A stretch of 37,914 nucleotides of DNA, from positions 1 to 37,914 of the forward strand of contig JBNGIS010018615.1 of assembly GCA_049999725.1 (NCBI GenBank), written 5' to 3'. The DNA is from Haplomitrium mnioides. Its lineage: Eukaryota; Marchantiophyta; Haplomitriopsida; Calobryales. This document shows positions 10,631 to 22,290 of the stretch, piece after piece. The notes beneath the pieces were generated by a model. The model was not told the origin of the DNA. It searched no databases and saw nothing but the letters and a program-made list of their open reading frames with translations. The translations under genes and the position numbers were made by a program. The first letter of the stretch is position 1. Each line of letters opens with the position of its first letter.

Positions 10631-13571
10631 TGAGAGCATAGTTCTTGATAGAAGGTCAGAAACTGCTTGAAGGAGTTCTCTTCTATGTAGTGGAGTGAGA
10701 AGGAAGTGGTAAAGCTTCAGTTTTGAGTGTAAAGTTGTAAAATATAAGGACCAGAGGGAAATTTTGGGATGTAGTTGGAAAAGGAGGGAAGGCTAGGCGA
10801 TGAGGAAGTTGATGTCTTTTTCAGTGACGGAAAAAAAATTATTTTGGTAAAACTAATCTAAGTGTTGAGGGCCAGCCAGCCCGTATCTATCTATTTCTAT
10901 ATGCTACATGTGTTGGTGGACAGCCTGCCTAGGAGCAAGGTGAAGAGTATCAAAGGATGGAAACTGGTGCCCTAAACTAGGTCCGTCTATGGGCAAGAAG
11001 ATAAGCGGTGGCCTTACATCCCTATGGGGCTGCCTCTCGAAAGGAAGGAAGTGTGAAATGTTTATATATTGCTTCTAGTTTATGACAGAAGACTTATGGG
11101 ACAAAATGTAGCCATGGAGTGTGACAAGCTGGCGGATGAAGGATCTGCTGCAAGTGACTTGTGAAGGGACTCTTTTGGGATCTGAAGACGAGAAGAGTCG
11201 AGTGAATAAAGAATCTATAGGGGAGTCTGTCTTGCTGAAGAATCAACTTTGAGTTAATTATGGGTGAAGAAGGAATCAGTTGCAATGAAGGATTCCGCTG
11301 AGTTAAGATGAATGCATTGAAGGTCCTCCGAGATGAAGGCTAGTACCGAAGCAAATGTAAAGAAAAATGTTCATGAAAATATTCTTGCAGAAATCGATTA
11401 GTTGCAAGGGAGAAATCATCTTGCAAGGAAGGAGAGTGCGTTGAGATTCCTGGTGTGATAAAGCTTTAGTGTAAAATGATATGCGGTCAAGAAGCAACCT
11501 GCACGCGAGAGCCTGATGCGAAATTTTTATGAGCGGAAAGGAAATTGAGCAGAAGTCAATTAGATCAACAAGGAAGTGATCAGCAACGAAATCTTGCTAT
11601 GCAAAGACTATTTGAATCGGAAGTAATAAATTTTAAAAGGAACAAGTTAGATTTGAAAGTGAACAAAGAAGATCTGAAGGGTCCGTGAGTCCGAAGAAGC
11701 TGTCGGAACCGCACCTTCTGATGTGGGGTGCCCCGGTTAAGGGGGTTCCGATACGTGTCCGTGTGGGGATCCGTTGTGGAGATCCTTGGGTAAATTGGTT
11801 CCGATACGTGTCCATGTGGGGATTCGTTGTGGAGATCCCCGGGTAAATTGGTTTCGATACATGTCCATGTGGGGATCCGTTGTGGAGATTCCCAGGTAAA
11901 TTGGTTCCAAGTGGGTGTCCGAAGTGGGGATCCCCGGTTATGAGGGATTCGTTCCGAGGCATTTGACGGAAGTACAATTGGTGAAACAACAATTAAATGA
12001 AGCGGCGATGGATGAAATAGTGACTTGTTGATGTTCTACATGATAAGGATTGTTGCGGAAAGGCGAACAAGGAGAGAAGTTTGAAGAACGAAGCGGTGAT
12101 GGATGAAATAATGACTTGTCGATGTTTTGCGTGATAAGGATTGTTGCAGAAAGGCAAGCGAGGAGAGAAGTTTGAAGGACAAAGTGGCGATTTATTGTGG
12201 TTTCAGTATAGAAGTCGAACGAAAAGTTCGAAAGTTCGAAAAGTCAAAACAGCTACTTGGTGGAATTCGAGACGTTCGAAATTGAAAGGGAGAGGAAGTG
12301 AAGAGTTAGTGAAAGTTCAAAAATTAGCATAGGAACAATTGCTAGTAATTAGTTCTTATGGCGAGCGAAGTTAGTTTAAGTTCGTGAAAGCGAGTTGCTT
12401 AGCTTAAGAACATACTATGAGTTGTTAGATCTTATTAGAAACTTAGTGAGGAAAAGTTAGCACGTAGAGAAGTAAGTTAGTTTGGTTTGGAACTATTTTG
12501 ACTGTTATTGTCAGTTGAGTAAGATAGGGGGTACAAGCTTGTTGGCGAGTTCCTGTTCTGCTGGTTGTCTCATTGTACATGTGTGTTTCAAGTAAAGTTT
12601 ATGAGATTCTTGTTTGTGAGGTCCCTTGCTCTTGTTGGAAATTGCAGATTTAGAAGGAGCAGTTTGATGAAGGAACAAGGAATTGAAGTTGGAGTTGGTT
12701 GGTGAATGTTTTCCAGGTTTGCAATTGAAGAAATCAGTCAGATTGCATTAGAGAAGTGCATGTCAAGGGGTACCTGAGTGTGTTCTGCTAGTGGGTCTGG
12801 GTTTTGAAGTTCCAAATTGTGATCTGTGGAAGGTTTAGTGGCAAATCAATTTTGCTTTAAGCTCTGTTTTGTTTTATGTGTGTATGTGTGTTAGTTTGTT
12901 AAATCTTAAAGAGAGAACCTTCTGTGATTCTCCAGTTAGTGGATACTAGTTGGTGGGTTGCAGTAGAGTAATGAGTGCTCAAAATTGTGTGTGCTTATGG
13001 AATAGGTGGGCATTTCACAAACCAACAAAGTAGCGAGTGGTTGGAGGAATAGCAAGTGGACATGAGATCATGAGGGTCATTCCATAGCTGAGTTCTGAGC
13101 ATCAAGTTCTAGGATATATTGGGTTGGAGTGGCCTGAGTATCCAGTTTGAGGGAAGTGAGGTGGTGTAATGAAGGTAGGCATTGGAGTGTTGGTTTGAGA
13201 GTTTCAAGCAAGTTGGATAACTTATTGCTTGGGAACTTCTCTGATACAGCTCAAGTTTAAAATCAATCTGTGCATCAACTTTCTTATCCTAGAAATGTCA
13301 GTCATACAGTTTGGATAGTTCTTGGCTTTTGTTCTATTATCTTGAGTAGTAGAAGTGGTTTGTGTGTATGGTTTTGTGAAGAAAGGGTGGTTAGACCTAG
13401 AGTGGAGAAGGATCCATCTCTAAACTGATAGAGTGCAGTTTAAGAACTCTATAAAGAATCTAGAAAGTTGGTAAAAGTGAATTAAGAGCAGATTTCTATA
13501 TAGATCTTGCATGGTTTGATCTATGGGTGTGCTTTTCGGGGCTGGAGTGTCATTGCTTTGCTACGACATGT
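10631..13571 (+). mobile_element. Solo LTR of the same gypsy family, inserted in gag in inverted orientation
   Basis: A 2,941-bp unit starts TGAGAGCATAG and is the reverse complement of the 5' LTR at 17689-14424 (for example 12860-12960 against 15030-15150, and 13500-13570 against 14424-14500). Homology ends exactly where gag resumes on both sides: the left flank codes TKFRG and the right flank codes FATWVDLR on the minus strand. The 5-bp flanks TCTTA/CCTTA are a near-perfect duplication. With only one LTR present it is a solo LTR left by LTR-LTR recombination. With the 5' LTR it forms an inverted repeat of about 2.9-kb arms around a spacer of about 850 bp. Confidence 0.85.
11746..11904 (+). 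repeat. Three tandem 53-bp repeats in the solo LTR
   Basis: Units start at about 11746, 11799 and 11852, each beginning TTCCGATACGTGTCC (or TTTCGATACATGTCC) and containing GTGTGGGGATCCGTTGTGG or a variant. The sister LTRs (7250-7340 and 15960-16050, opposite strand) have only a single degenerate version. Tandem repeats in the U3 part of an LTR often behave as enhancer-like modules, but that is inference. Confidence 0.75.
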
Positions 13572-14195
13572 CCTTAAATCTACCCACGTAGCAAAAACCA
13601 CTCTCAAATTATCGTACCACTCTCTTTCTTTTCCTAAAAATAGAGCATCCACCAGTCTTAGTTGATCTGCATTTGAATCTTCCTAGTTAGATTTGCTGAT
13701 ACCTTCAAGTCTTTTCACCCATGTATCCACATCATCTTTCGATCTTCCCTTGAAGATCTGGTATTTCAGCTTCGTTCGATAACCCTCCACATGAGTTGGT
13801 TTAGCCATAGCTGATACTAATGAGAACAATATCACAAGTGTCACCCCTATTCTCAAAACAGTACTAGGTTGTGAAGCTCCACTACCTTGAGTACTATTAA
13901 GTGTGGTTGAATTCCTAGAAGAAGAAAAAGAAGAAGTAGACGTAGAAGAAGGTAAATTTAATTTGGGGAATGATGTTAACCCAATAATGCCTTCAAGAGT
14001 AGTGATATCAGTCCACTAAAATTGAGCTAATGGCGAATGAGGCCCAGAAGGTTGAGCTCCCCCCTCTATAGGTTCCTTTCCACTACCGGCAGCGATCACT
14101 TCTTTAGACTTCAATTTGGACTCCTCCCGTCTCTCCAATCTTACTTCTCTCTCTTTTCTTTGTCTCTCTTTGTCCTCTTCTAAAATTTCACGCAT
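13572..14195 (-). pseudogene. gag: Gypsy gag, N-terminal part
   Basis: A single minus-strand frame from ATG at 14195 down to the solo LTR. It begins with a highly charged, probably coiled-coil segment (EEDKERQRKERE), passes a Ser/Thr-rich linker, and reaches the gag core: VEGYRTKLKYQIFKGRSKDD, then DTWVKRLEGI, then LFLGKEREWYDNL. Those are the usual retrotransposon gag positions (F-x-G ... W ... L-x-G-x-A-x-x-W). Two in-frame stops are seen, one after the linker and one after ISKSN. The frame of the part beyond the solo LTR is offset by one base, so an indel has occurred. Confidence 0.82.
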
Positions 14196-14397
14196 TCACA
14201 TCTTCTTTGCTAATCACTACAAAGAAGGTTCTTTTTCTCTGAATTTCTCCACACAGAAAAGAAACAAAATACAGAACACTAAAAAAACTAACACACCAGA
14301 ATGTTAAGAATAGAACTTAATAGTGGCGAGTAAAGCAGGTTCCCAACATGATTGATAAAACTATACATACATTTAAGAGCAAACACTAGAAATTAGA

Positions 14398-14415
14398 TCC
14401 ACGGCAATGACGCCA
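14398..14415 (-). other. Primer-binding site like tRNA-Asp
   Basis: The minus strand reads TGGCGTCATTGCCGTGGA shortly after the 5' LTR end. The Athila/Tat primer site complementary to plant tRNA-Asp is TGGCGCCGTTGCCGGGGA, so there are three differences, two of them the C-to-T or G-to-A type produced by decay of methylated cytosines. This assigns the family and fixes the orientation of the element. Confidence 0.75.
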
Positions 14416-14423
14416 AGAAATCA

Positions 14424-17400
14424 CATATCGTAGCACAGTAGTGGCACTTCATCCCCAAAAAACGCAAACAGAGATCGAACTACGTAAGATCTATATAGAA
14501 ATTGTCTCTTAAATCATTTTTACTAACTTTCCAGATTCTTTTAAGAGTTCTGAAACACCTCTCTATTAGTTCAGAGATGAACCACTCCCCTTCTCTTGGT
14601 ATGACAACCCTCTCTCCATAAAACCACACACAAGCACTTCTAACTGCTCAACATAACAGATTAACGGCCAAGAATCACACAAATTGCATGATTGATATTT
14701 CTAGGATAAGAAAGCTGAGGCACAAGCTGATTTTAAACTAGAGCTATATCAAAAATGTTCCCAAGCAACCAGTTACCCAACTTGCTTGAAACTCTCAAAA
14801 CAACACTCGAGTGGTTACCTTCATTACACCACTTTACTTCCCTCAAACTGGATACTCATGCCACTCCAACCCAATATACCCCAGAGCTTGATGCTAAGAA
14901 CTCAGCTATGGAACGATTCTCCTTATCTCACATCCAACTGTTGTTCCTCCAACCACCCACTACTCTGTTTGCTTGTGAAATGCCCACCTATTCCATAGGC
15001 ACACACAATCTTGAGCAATACTTGCTCTACTGCAATCCACCAACAAGCATCCACTAATTGGAGAATCACATAAGGTTCTCTCTTTAAGATGTAACAATTT
15101 AACACACATACACAAACATAGAATAGAACAGAACTCAAAGCAGAATTGATTTGCCACAAACCTCCTATAAATTACAATATGGAATTCAGAACCCAAACCC
15201 ACTAGCAGAATACAATCAAGTACCCCTTGATATGCCCTTCTCTAATGCAATGTGTTTGATTTCTTTAATTGAAAACATGTAGAACATTTACCACCAAACT
15301 CTGACTTCAATTCCTTGTTCCTTCATCATACTACTCCTTCTGAATCTGCAATTTCCAAGAGTAGAGGACTTCACACACAAGAATCTCCTGAATTTTACTT
15401 GAAACACAAAATGTACAATGAGATAACTAGTAGAATAGGAACTCGCGATTAGGCTTGTACCCCTATCGTGCTCAATTGACAAGTAACTGTCATAACAGCT
15501 CAACAAAAAAACTCTCTCTAAGCTAACTTTTTCTCACTAATCTTTCAATAAGAACTATCTACTCTCAACTCGTTCTTAAACTAAATAACTAGCTTTCACT
15601 AACTTATACTAACTTAGTTCGCAATAAGAACTATTTACTAATAAATGTTCTTATACTAATTTTTTAACTTTCACTAACTCTTCGTTTCCTCTCTTTTCAA
15701 TTTTTTAACTTTCACTAACTCTTCATTTCCTCTCTTTTCAATTTTTGAACTTTTCAGATTCCACCAAGCATATGTTTCGACCTTTCGAACTTTCGATTCG
15801 ACTTCTCCAATCACCCTCAAAATCGCGATAAGTCATCACTTTGCTCTTCAAACTTTGCTTTGTAGTTGTTCTTCCACAACAATCCTCACTTCAGCGCAGA
15901 ACGTTGACAAGTCATCTTTTCACTTGTCACCGCTTCGCTTAATCACTGTTTTGTTTTCACAATCCGTCGAACACCTCACATCGGATCTCTTTTAACTTGG
16001 GATCCCACTTTGGATCTCCACTCGGAACCCTTTTAACTGGGGCTTCCCACTACGGATACCAACACGGACACCAGTCGAGCACCTCTTGACTCCACTTCGG
16101 ACTTACATCGGATCCAACTTAATTGGGGCACCCCACTTCGGAGGATTCCCTTCTAATACCTTCTTTGGACTCACAGACTTTCCTTTCATTTTTCAATTTA
16201 ATTCTGTTCCTTTAAAAGTTAATTCCTCCTAATTCAAACAACTCCGCATAGCAGAATTTCATCACTGATCGCTTCCCTCGCTGGATTGATTGATTTCATT
16301 TTTGCCCACTTTACTTTTTGCTCATAGAATTTTTGCACCAGGGCCCCCGCACATGTCTTCTCTTTCCACAAGGATCGATTCACAGCACCTCTTCAATTCT
16401 TCACAGGTCAATTCACTAGGTATATTTATCGTAAGGCAATTTCTTTGCAACAACCTTTGTTGATTCTGATTTTGCAAGGCTCTCTTCTTTTTGTTCATAT
16501 TTTGCAGGGTTTCTTGCAGCCAATTTCGCCATTGCAGGGATCTCTTCCTTCCTCATAGGTTAATTCCCCGCAATGGGCTCACAAACCTTTATCGCAGATA
16601 ACAATTTCGCCATAGGTTGATTGTTTACAAGTCAATTCTTTTAGGGATCTCCTCGTAACTTAACGTCATCGTCAAGACCTTCTTCCTTGCAGCTGATCGA
16701 TTTTCAACTCGTAGGTATCCTTCTTGGAATCACAGTGGTGCCTCTTCACCTTCCATTCTTGACAGGGGAGTTCTTCATTCCAACATTTCTCCACAACAAA
16801 TCGATTCTCACACAGGCCAATTTCTTCTTCAACGCAACATGGATTTCGTCGCTCAGGGGAAGAATCAAGCATCCTTCATCGTATCTTCATTCGTTTGTTG
16901 TCAGAGAGCTCTACGCAATAGGAACATTCTTCTCAAAGTAATTCGTTGGGCATTTCCTCTCAAGAGATTCGCTTCGCAGGTTTATTCCTTAAAATTTATC
17001 ACAACATTCGATTTTTTCTAAGGGACTTTCAATGTAAATCAATCCTACCTTTGATTTAGAGCAAGACTCCTTACCTCCACAGCAATGATTCTTCGCATCA
17101 AATGTTTCATAGCAAATTTTCATCGCAGATCCATTATTCACACTAACTGCTCTAATTTCTCGATATAAGAACAACACATGGGTTTTTTCAAAATTAACTC
17201 CCCGAGTAGCTTTTTGTCACATCAACTGTAGCTCCTTTCTGCATCAAGGACTTGCACAATGTCTTTTTCTTTTGAATTCCTCATAACAACATGGACTCTT
17301 TACATTATTCAATTCTCGCTGATGAACAAGCTCACGCGGTCTTCCTCTTTGCAATAGATCACCTTTCTCGCAAGTGGTCGATTTCTTTTGAGGGAACTTC

Positions 17401-17689
17401 AATCCTTATAGAACCGTCGCTTGTTCACTAGGCTTCCTTTCACAAGAGGTCCATTGTCGTAGCTGGCCTTCTGAACATTCGTCAAAGCCGATCAATTTCT
17501 CGTAAGGCCATTCCTTTAGAGCAAATCGATTCTTTAGCAGGCTTCATTGCTTTCATAGCCTCTTCATTGCTTAAACTTTTACAACTATTATACACAAACT
17601 TGAAACTTTACCATTTCCTTCTTACTCCACCACGCTGAAAAGAACTCTTTCAAGTTGTTTCTGACATTCTGTCAGGAACTATGCTCTCA
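14424..17689 (-). repeat. 5' LTR of the long-LTR gypsy element (about 3.27 kb)
   Basis: The minus-strand start TGAGAGCATAGTTCC is at 17689 and the end is at about 14424, eight bases before the primer-binding site. It matches the truncated 3' LTR (6917-9343) in the same orientation and the solo LTR (10631-13571) in the opposite one. It lacks about 400 bp present in both relatives near its 5' end. No coding capacity is supported; the small open frames are chance. Confidence 0.82.
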
Positions 17690-18082
17690 TAGTTGACATC
17701 AGTACTACATAGAGAGTGGGATGGTCTCATCCCAAAAGTTGAAAAGAGAACTTATGTTGGAGACTTTGGAAATCAAGCCAAAGTCAACTCTTGATAAGAC
17801 AATGACTTCTCAAGACAACTAGTCGAGTTGGCGTTTCGAAGTAAAGAGCTTTGGAAGCTACAACAGAGTAGTTTCAGCACATGGGAGAAGAATCTAATGA
17901 AAGGCTAGAAGCTTAAGGCCAAAGGATCTCTCAGAATGGACAACATAAAGTGGATACCTTGGAGGTCTTTTTAGAGTCTTCCTAATGAAATTAAATTTTC
18001 AGTTTTGAAGGGGGTGGAAGCCAAAAAGCCTTCAATTGAAGAAATGTCTCTAGAACTTGAAAGACATAAAGTTTTGGCAATA
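17690..18082 (+). pseudogene. Outer transposon methyltransferase gene: end of intron 1 and 5' half of exon 2
   Basis: From about 17715 the sequence follows exon 2 of the inner copy (25113-25486) base for base with scattered changes: CTCATCCCAAAAGTTGAAAAG here against TTCATCCCAAAAATTGAAAAG there, and both contain the block encoding WxPWRSF and, at the break, ERHKVLA. Premature stops are present. The exon is cut at 18082 by the inner transposon and resumes at 28731. Left of 17690 is the 5' LTR of the gypsy element, so the upstream exon 1 and transposase gene of this older copy are gone. The protein segment resembles no domain I know. Confidence 0.8.
18079..18082 (+). repeat. Target-site duplication AATA, left copy (inner DNA transposon)
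   Basis: AATA is repeated at 28727-28730 right of the element. Removing the element and one AATA joins GGCAATA to ATGGTC, which aligns without gaps to the uninterrupted exon of the inner copy (GGCGGTTATGGTT at about 25474). The duplication can also be read as 5 bp (AATAA) if the terminus is taken one base later. Confidence 0.85.
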
Positions 18083-18120
18083 AACAACCACTACTTTGAA
18101 TTATGAACAAGCTATTTAGA
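18083..18120 (+). repeat. Left terminal inverted repeat of the inner DNA transposon
   Basis: AACAACCACTACTTTGAA followed by a GAACAAGCTA-like segment. It matches the left end at 5211 and the inverted right ends at 28726 and 31652; the four termini share AAYARCCAYTAYTTTGAA. Confidence 0.85.
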
Positions 18121-19723
18121 ACAAGAACTTTTGTTCTTTTGAGAAAAATTGTGATTTTTTAATTCAAAAAATACAAAAAATGAGGCTATTTTTTAAAAAC
18201 AAAAAGTACATGAGTTTTTTGGATTTGTTTTTGGCTGTTTCAACAAGCATGATCGAGCGAGAGTCAACTTTGTTATGCAAAATCAATCAATATTATTAGT
18301 TTTTATAAAAATATTGGAAAACTCAAATTTTATGAAAAGCATAAAAATTATGGTAAGTTTTCATCCAAAAATTACATTCATAATTTATTACAATTCTAGG
18401 CCCAAAAGTTGAAATACAAGAGACAAGAAGCTATTTTGAAATATGTTTGATTGCACAAACTCTAGGCGTGCGTAGACATGGTGCTCTTTCAAACTTTTTT
18501 GTTGGAAAAAAATTACAAAACATAGTTAAAAAACTTGAGATGACTAGAAGTCAAAGGAACGAGTTTGCAATGGTAAACACAAAAACAAAGAAAAAGAAAC
18601 ATGGCATGGATTTAGGAGCTTTATTTTAAACTCCAAATAGGAAGCAAGCTTTCACTTGTCGTTGAAAATCCATGCAATCAAAAGTTAACGTGGGCTTTCA
18701 AAAAGGTTTAAGGATCTAAAAATATTTCATAATTCAACGAAGCATATACACGAACATATCATAGTTCAGAATCAAAAAGACAATAGCTAAGTAGATTGAA
18801 TTAAGATTGTAAATAAGAAACATTTCCAAGTTCTAAACTTGATTCAACTAAGCAAAGTTCTCAAGATCTATAAAAGAGTCTATAACTTGTGTACAAACAA
18901 AGTTGTAATCGGTAGTCTTTGTAGGAAGAAACTTGAAGGTTGTACATGAGAAGTAGAACTTGTGGAAGGCTTGGACTTCCACCCCAAAGTCTAAATATGC
19001 ATAGGAATCCAAGCTCAACATATGAACACTCCACCCCAAAGTCTTTGCGCGTTTACGAATCCAATCTCAACATGTGAACACTCCACCCCAAAGTCTATGC
19101 GCACATAGGAATCCGAACTATAAACACTCCACCCCAAAGTCTCTGCCCAATTAGGAATCCATGCTCAACATGTGAACACACAACCTCAAAGTCTATGCGC
19201 GTATAGGAATCTAAACTTACCATCTAAACATTCCACAACAAAGACTAACACGAACCTAGGTTTTAGGTTCTATAGAAGAGTTTTTGTACGCACGACATTT
19301 CGACTTGCAAATCAAAGTCTATACGCGCATAGGGTTCACACTTCTACAACTGAGGATACTTACTGTAAATGTTCTATTTTTTGCAACAAACTTTATACAC
19401 GTAAAAGATTTTGATTTCTAATTTGGAATCTAAAAGTAGAAACGAGTACAAAGCTCTATATCTGAGTCAAAAAACGCAAAGGGTTTTAAGTTTTACATCA
19501 AGGCCCTAACAAGAAAAAAATTAGTCAGTTTGGGCACATGCTTTAGCGAGACAATAATCTTAAAAAACATTATTCAACTTGGAATGACTTACAGTCAAAA
19601 GTTCAATCTGGCAGAAAATTCAATAAGTTTCTTCAAAAGACTCTCAAGTACTTTTTAAAATAGTAATCTTAAATTAAAATATACTTGAAAATATATAATA
19701 TAGAACAAAACTCTCGAATGAAT
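18121..19723 (+). repeat. Left subterminal region of the inner DNA transposon with palindromes
   Basis: Non-coding, homologous to 5246-6616. It contains degenerate TGCGCGCA palindromes (for example near 18465, 19040, 19100, 19195 and 19322) and an AT-rich tail that ends next to the transposase stop codon at 19724. It probably includes the 3' UTR of the transposase transcript. Subterminal repeats of this kind are transposase-binding sites in CACTA-type elements, which is an analogy only. Confidence 0.75.
18968..19245 (+). repeat. About five tandem copies of a roughly 55-bp unit
   Basis: Each unit reads roughly CACTCCACCCCAAAGTC, then a degenerate TATGCGCGCATA palindrome, then GGAATCC and CTCAACATGTGAA. 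Unit starts are visible near 18975, 19026, 19078, 19126 and 19173. The outer copy has a single related unit near 6010-6060, so the array grew after the two copies separated. Confidence 0.75.
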
Positions 19724-21464
19724 TTAGTCACTTGTCTTGACTTCTTCGGATTTAGCTTCAGAAGATTCATCAAGGTTTGTTTGATTTGTCTCAGTGTTAA
19801 TGATAATGACTGAATCTCTTTGACACATTTCAAGATTGAGGGCTTTTTGTCTTTCATACTCAAATAGATTTGCTTTAATGGTAGCAAGAGTAGTTTTCCT
19901 CAATTGGTTTTTTTGGGTAAGAAGAAAATCAAAAGACAAAATTGTGATTTGTGTCACATCAAGTACATCAATATGTAACTTGGATTTGCATTTCCCTTTT
20001 GTTGTTGCTATTTTTTTGGAAAGTATTGTCTAGAAAATGCATCTTTAGCCAAACAAGCAAACCATTGAACTCGTACTCGTTTTGGGTTTGGAAGATCTTC
20101 CTCATCAAATGACAAAACTTTGAGAACTTTGGTAATCCAAAATGGTCTGCACTTTGGATCCAAAGATGCAACAACACAAATAAACATTCTAGCTTTCAAC
20201 TCATGTAGATTGCCGAATTTATGCCCGTATCGAGTATTGTGCGAAAGAGTCCTTTCTCGCGGCCTAGGTGCTCTATCATAGATTGCTCGACATGTAGAAA
20301 GTATTTGTTGTACAAATGTAGCTTCTTTTGTCTGTAGAGCATCAAGATGAGAATCAAGACAAACATTTTGAGAATCATTACAAGTGTTTGACCCTTGTGA
20401 AGGTGGAAAGGCAAATTCTGCTTTGAGTCATCATTTTTTTTTCAAGGATGTAGGTTGCAATCTCTTGTTGGGCAAGAAAAAAGTCATTCCACCATTGAAT
20501 ATCAAAATCTGTAGAGAACTTGTAGCAGTTCTCACTTATGTTGTCCCTTACTGAAAATACCACTTTCTTGACAGCCACTTTTCTTTCTTCCTTTTGAGAT
20601 CGTTTGATTTCAGAATATGCCTTGAGAGGAATCAACATTGAACTCAAAATTTCTCCATCCACTTTAGGTAGGCACTTGAGTTGACAAATACCATCTGCAG
20701 GTAGCCAAAATTCATCTGTTGAAAACTATTTGCTCCAAATCTTTGCCTTGGAATCATTTAACTGGAATTTGAATTGTTGATTAAAAGTAATATCATGTAT
20801 CCTTTGAACCAAAGAGGGACGTTGCTGCGGAAACTTTTTGAAATCCCAAGTTTCTGACAAAAAAGTCACGTGAGGAGGTTTAGGATTATAGGATAATTGA
20901 AGCGCCTCGCTAAGACTCATAATCGTGAAAGCTTTGATATGTTTTAAACATTTTGAGAATCGGTTGAACATTTTATCGATTTGATCATAAGCATAACCAA
21001 CCATGAGAAATCCCACCTTGATTTTTCGAAAACAATTCTTGGCAATAAAGAGACCAAGATATCCAAACAAGATAGAATTCTTATTCTCTCATGTCTTGTT
21101 GTCCAACTGAAGATACAAAGTTGGAGGCAGCGGGCTTTCAAAGTCATATAATATTTTGTTGAGTACAATGGATGTCAAATTAAAATCGCTTCTCAAGTTT
21201 TCGTACATTAAAAAGACCCTCGAAGAAAGAGCATGATTGAATATTAAGGCACCAACAACATGCACACCCACCAAACAATCTTTATAAATGTTTTTGGTGG
21301 CAAAGGCTAGTGTGGAATAGCAGTTTTCTTCTGATCTATTCCATCAATGACGATTCCAACGTACTTTTTACCATTAGCATAGCATTTTCTTTGACGGCAT
21401 GCAAGTTTTGATCTTTCTTTCATTTGTTGGTCACGATGAAGAAACAATTGGCGATTATATTTGA

Positions 21465-22290
21465 CTGCATCATCACAAAGCACGAAGGACATAAAAGTAG
21501 TTTAGTAAAACATATGTCGATGCTTGTAACTTCAAAACACAACATGAGGTGCCACAAACATTCAAGTCATTTTGAAGAAATGTTTGAATTTCTTCAATTT
21601 TTTTTTTATTAATTGTAGAAACAAAACACTTTGTAAGAGATTAAAAATAAACTTTAGGCACTTTGAAAAAAAGAAAATCTGTTTGGAAAAGAAAAAAACA
21701 AGATTTACAAAAAAAAGTACCAAAACACATCATCTAAGCATTTAGGATGACTAGAGACAACAACTGATCGTATACGCGCACAGGACCAATACGACAACAC
21801 CAATATCATGGCTTGTTGTGATTGTTGTCACGACTAGTTTTAAAAGAAACAAGAACAAATCCTATGCGTGCATAGGATTTGCATATAACAAAAACCATTC
21901 TTTCAAATGTTTTTTAAAATGGCTCTTCATTTAAAGAAATAAAAAAAAACTTGTTGCAAGGCTAAGGTCACCACCAAGAATCAAATTCATTTTCTAGCTT
22001 TATTTTACCGCAGGCAAGGTTAAAATTGAAATATAGAACAACAGAGTCTATGCGAGCATATACACTCTTCTCACAACTCAACTTGCTAAGAATTATTCGA
22101 CTCAAATCTTCTTTGGTAAATAACTTTGCTAAAAAAAAATATCTTTTAGCTGTAAGTTGAGAAAACATAACATCTCNNNNNNNNNNNNNNNNNNNNNNNN
22201 NNNNNNNNNNNNNNNNNNNNNNNNNNNNNNNNNNNNNNNNNNNNNNNNNNNNNNNNNNNNNNNNNNNNNNNNNNNNAACATCTCTAGAAC
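21465..22290 (-). other. Probable intron of the transposase gene, with palindromes and a gap
   Basis: Between the zinc-finger-like segment (ends about 22303) and the first acidic motif, the minus strand has no family-like protein sequence and ends in a good acceptor, GATGATGCAG, at 21465. It contains a 26-bp near-perfect palindrome (21856-21881, one mismatch, centred on CCTATGCGTGCATAGG) and weaker copies near 21775 and 22035. The donor is not visible and may be in the N run. Confidence 0.55.
22177..22276. other. Assembly gap of exactly 100 N
   Basis: A round 100-base run of N is a typical scaffold gap of unknown length. The octamer AACATCTC occurs on both sides (22169-22176 and 22274-22284 region), so the two contig ends may actually overlap. 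Confidence 0.95.

Larger units (their letters stand above)
6917..17689 (-). mobile_element. Long-LTR Ty3/gypsy element (Athila/Tat-like), gag-only internal region
   Basis: Minus-strand order: 5' LTR (17689 to 14424), primer-binding site (14415 to 14398), gag (14195 to 9559, interrupted), a short tail of pol (about 9540 to 9382), polypurine tract (9356 to 9345) and a 3' LTR (9343 to about 6917, truncated). Almost all of pol is missing, so the copy was non-autonomous even before decay. Gag is split by a plus-strand solo LTR of the same family (10631-13571). The outer edge of the 5' LTR abuts intron/exon sequence of the outer DNA transposon, so the element inserted there. The 3' LTR lacks its terminal 1.2 kb, so the left target duplication is lost. 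Confidence 0.8.

Noticed and set aside
14755-15506. Open frames of 70-100 codons on both strands
   Set aside because: They fall in the 5' LTR and correspond to non-coding sequence in the inverted solo LTR.
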